Source: Porticoccaceae bacterium
Lineage (GTDB): Bacteria > Pseudomonadota > Gammaproteobacteria > Pseudomonadales > Porticoccaceae
Length of the DNA: 6,019 nt
Assembly (NCBI GenBank): GCA_023255165.1
Contig: JALRJD010000199.1
Span: forward strand, 1 to 6,019
Reading direction: 5' to 3'
Shown: positions 5,499-6,019 of the stretch, one piece after another
Position numbering within the stretch: the stretch's first letter is position 1
Layout of the letters: each line of letters starts with the position of its first letter
Made by a program: the position numbers and the translations under genes
Notes under the pieces: generated by a model
What the model was told of the DNA's origin: nothing
What the model saw: the letters and a program-made list of their open reading frames with translations, nothing else
Database searches by the model: none

Positions 5499-6019
5499 AT
5501 GACCAAACCAGTCAACAAAGAAGCCTCTGATGGCCGTCGTCAGCGCAGCGAGCGCAGCAAGCAGGCCATTATTGACGCGATGCTCGATATGATTACCGAA
5601 GGCAACCTGATTCCCACCGCTCAGCAGGTGTCAGAGCGTGCCGGTGTGGGTATCCGCAGCGTATTTCGTCACTTTGAAGATATGGAAAGCATTTTTGTTA
5701 TGGCTGATGAAACCCGGCGTCAGCGCTACGAGGATGTGTTTCTTGGCGGCGATCGTGAGGGCACCTTGCAGGAGCGCATTCTGCACGCAGTTGAGCAGCG
5801 CGCCAAGGGTTATGAGCTGTATGGCAATGTTATGCTGGGTACCCTGGCGATGCGCTGGCGCTACCCGACAGTGCGAAAAAATTATGCCCGTTATCAGCGC
5901 GGCCTGCGTAAAAATCTCGATGACTGGCTGCCGGAATTACAAAAGCTCGACCCGATTGATCGCGAAGCTGTGGATGGCATCGCCTCGTTTGAGTTCTGGA
6001 ATCGGCTGCGAGACCATCA
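5499..6019 (+). CDS. TetR/AcrR-family transcriptional regulator (3' end beyond window)
   Basis: The frame is open to the end of the window, giving 173 residues without a stop; full TetR proteins are about 190-220, so only a short tail is missing. Numbered from 5499, a basic tail (RRQRSERSKQAIIDAMLDMI, 13-32) leads into the DNA-binding helix-turn-helix PTAQQVSERAGVGIRSVFRH (39-58), followed by FEDMESIF. The helix-turn-helix shows the TetR pattern, including the phenylalanine and aromatic-HF ending. The ligand-binding domain is helical and carries MRWRYPTVRKNYARY, with no ligand identifiable. An in-frame ATG at 5481 would add six residues; the 5499 start has the better ribosome site. It follows the phosphotransferase on the same strand after 180 bases and has its own promoter and inverted repeat, so self-regulation and control of neighbours are plausible. 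Confidence 0.9.
   Translation, partial: MTKPVNKEASDGRRQRSERSKQAIIDAMLDMITEGNLIPTAQQVSERAGVGIRSVFRHFEDMESIFVMADETRRQRYEDVFLGGDREGTLQERILHAVEQRAKGYELYGNVMLGTLAMRWRYPTVRKNYARYQRGLRKNLDDWLPELQKLDPIDREAVDGIASFEFWNRLRDH

Noticed and set aside
5212..5518. Small frames on both strands between the phosphotransferase and TetR genes
   Set aside because: They overlap the end of the phosphotransferase or the TetR start, lack ribosome sites and have no family features.

Overview
The window looks like a piece of a Gram-negative, probably gammaproteobacterial, heterotroph genome. A TonB-dependent outer-membrane receptor ending in Phe and a YghU-type glutathione enzyme argue for this; the exact lineage is inference. 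It carries accessory catabolic or uptake genes and may not be a single natural piece of DNA at its left end.

Left end (1-304): an out-of-frame fragment of a flavoprotein disulfide-reductase-family enzyme, closest in my recollection to actinobacterial LpdA (NAD(P)H-quinone dehydrogenase type). It runs without an intergenic gap into the middle of the plug domain of a TonB-dependent receptor (about 295-2142). The join falls in a 12-base stretch (293-304) that fits both genes in different frames. The receptor lacks its start, signal peptide, TonB box and most of the plug. This is best read as a chimeric junction, either an assembly or amplification artefact or a microhomology-mediated deletion.

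Middle (2143-3244): a strong bidirectional terminator plus two more hairpins separate the receptor from a convergent two-gene operon on the minus strand, SnoaL-like (first) then EthD-domain (second). Both are small alpha/beta-barrel proteins typical of catabolic clusters. Their leader holds a recognisable sigma70-type promoter with a symmetric operator candidate over the -10 box, followed by two more palindromes.

Right part (3245-6019): a minus-strand yghU-like glutathione-dependent oxidoreductase lies divergent to a plus-strand APH/ACAD10-11-like phosphotransferase. The 127-bp AT-rich space between them holds two copies of an 11-bp palindrome 12 bp apart. Downstream of the phosphotransferase, a TetR-family regulator starts behind its own -10-like box and an inverted repeat, and runs off the window end.

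A plausible joint picture (inference) is uptake of a hydrophobic compound by the receptor, its processing by the SnoaL/EthD proteins and the CoA- or hydroxyacid-linked kinase, glutathione-based protection by YghU, and local control by the TetR protein. No substrate can be named from the sequence. I see no RNA genes, insertion sequences, CRISPR arrays or phage genes.
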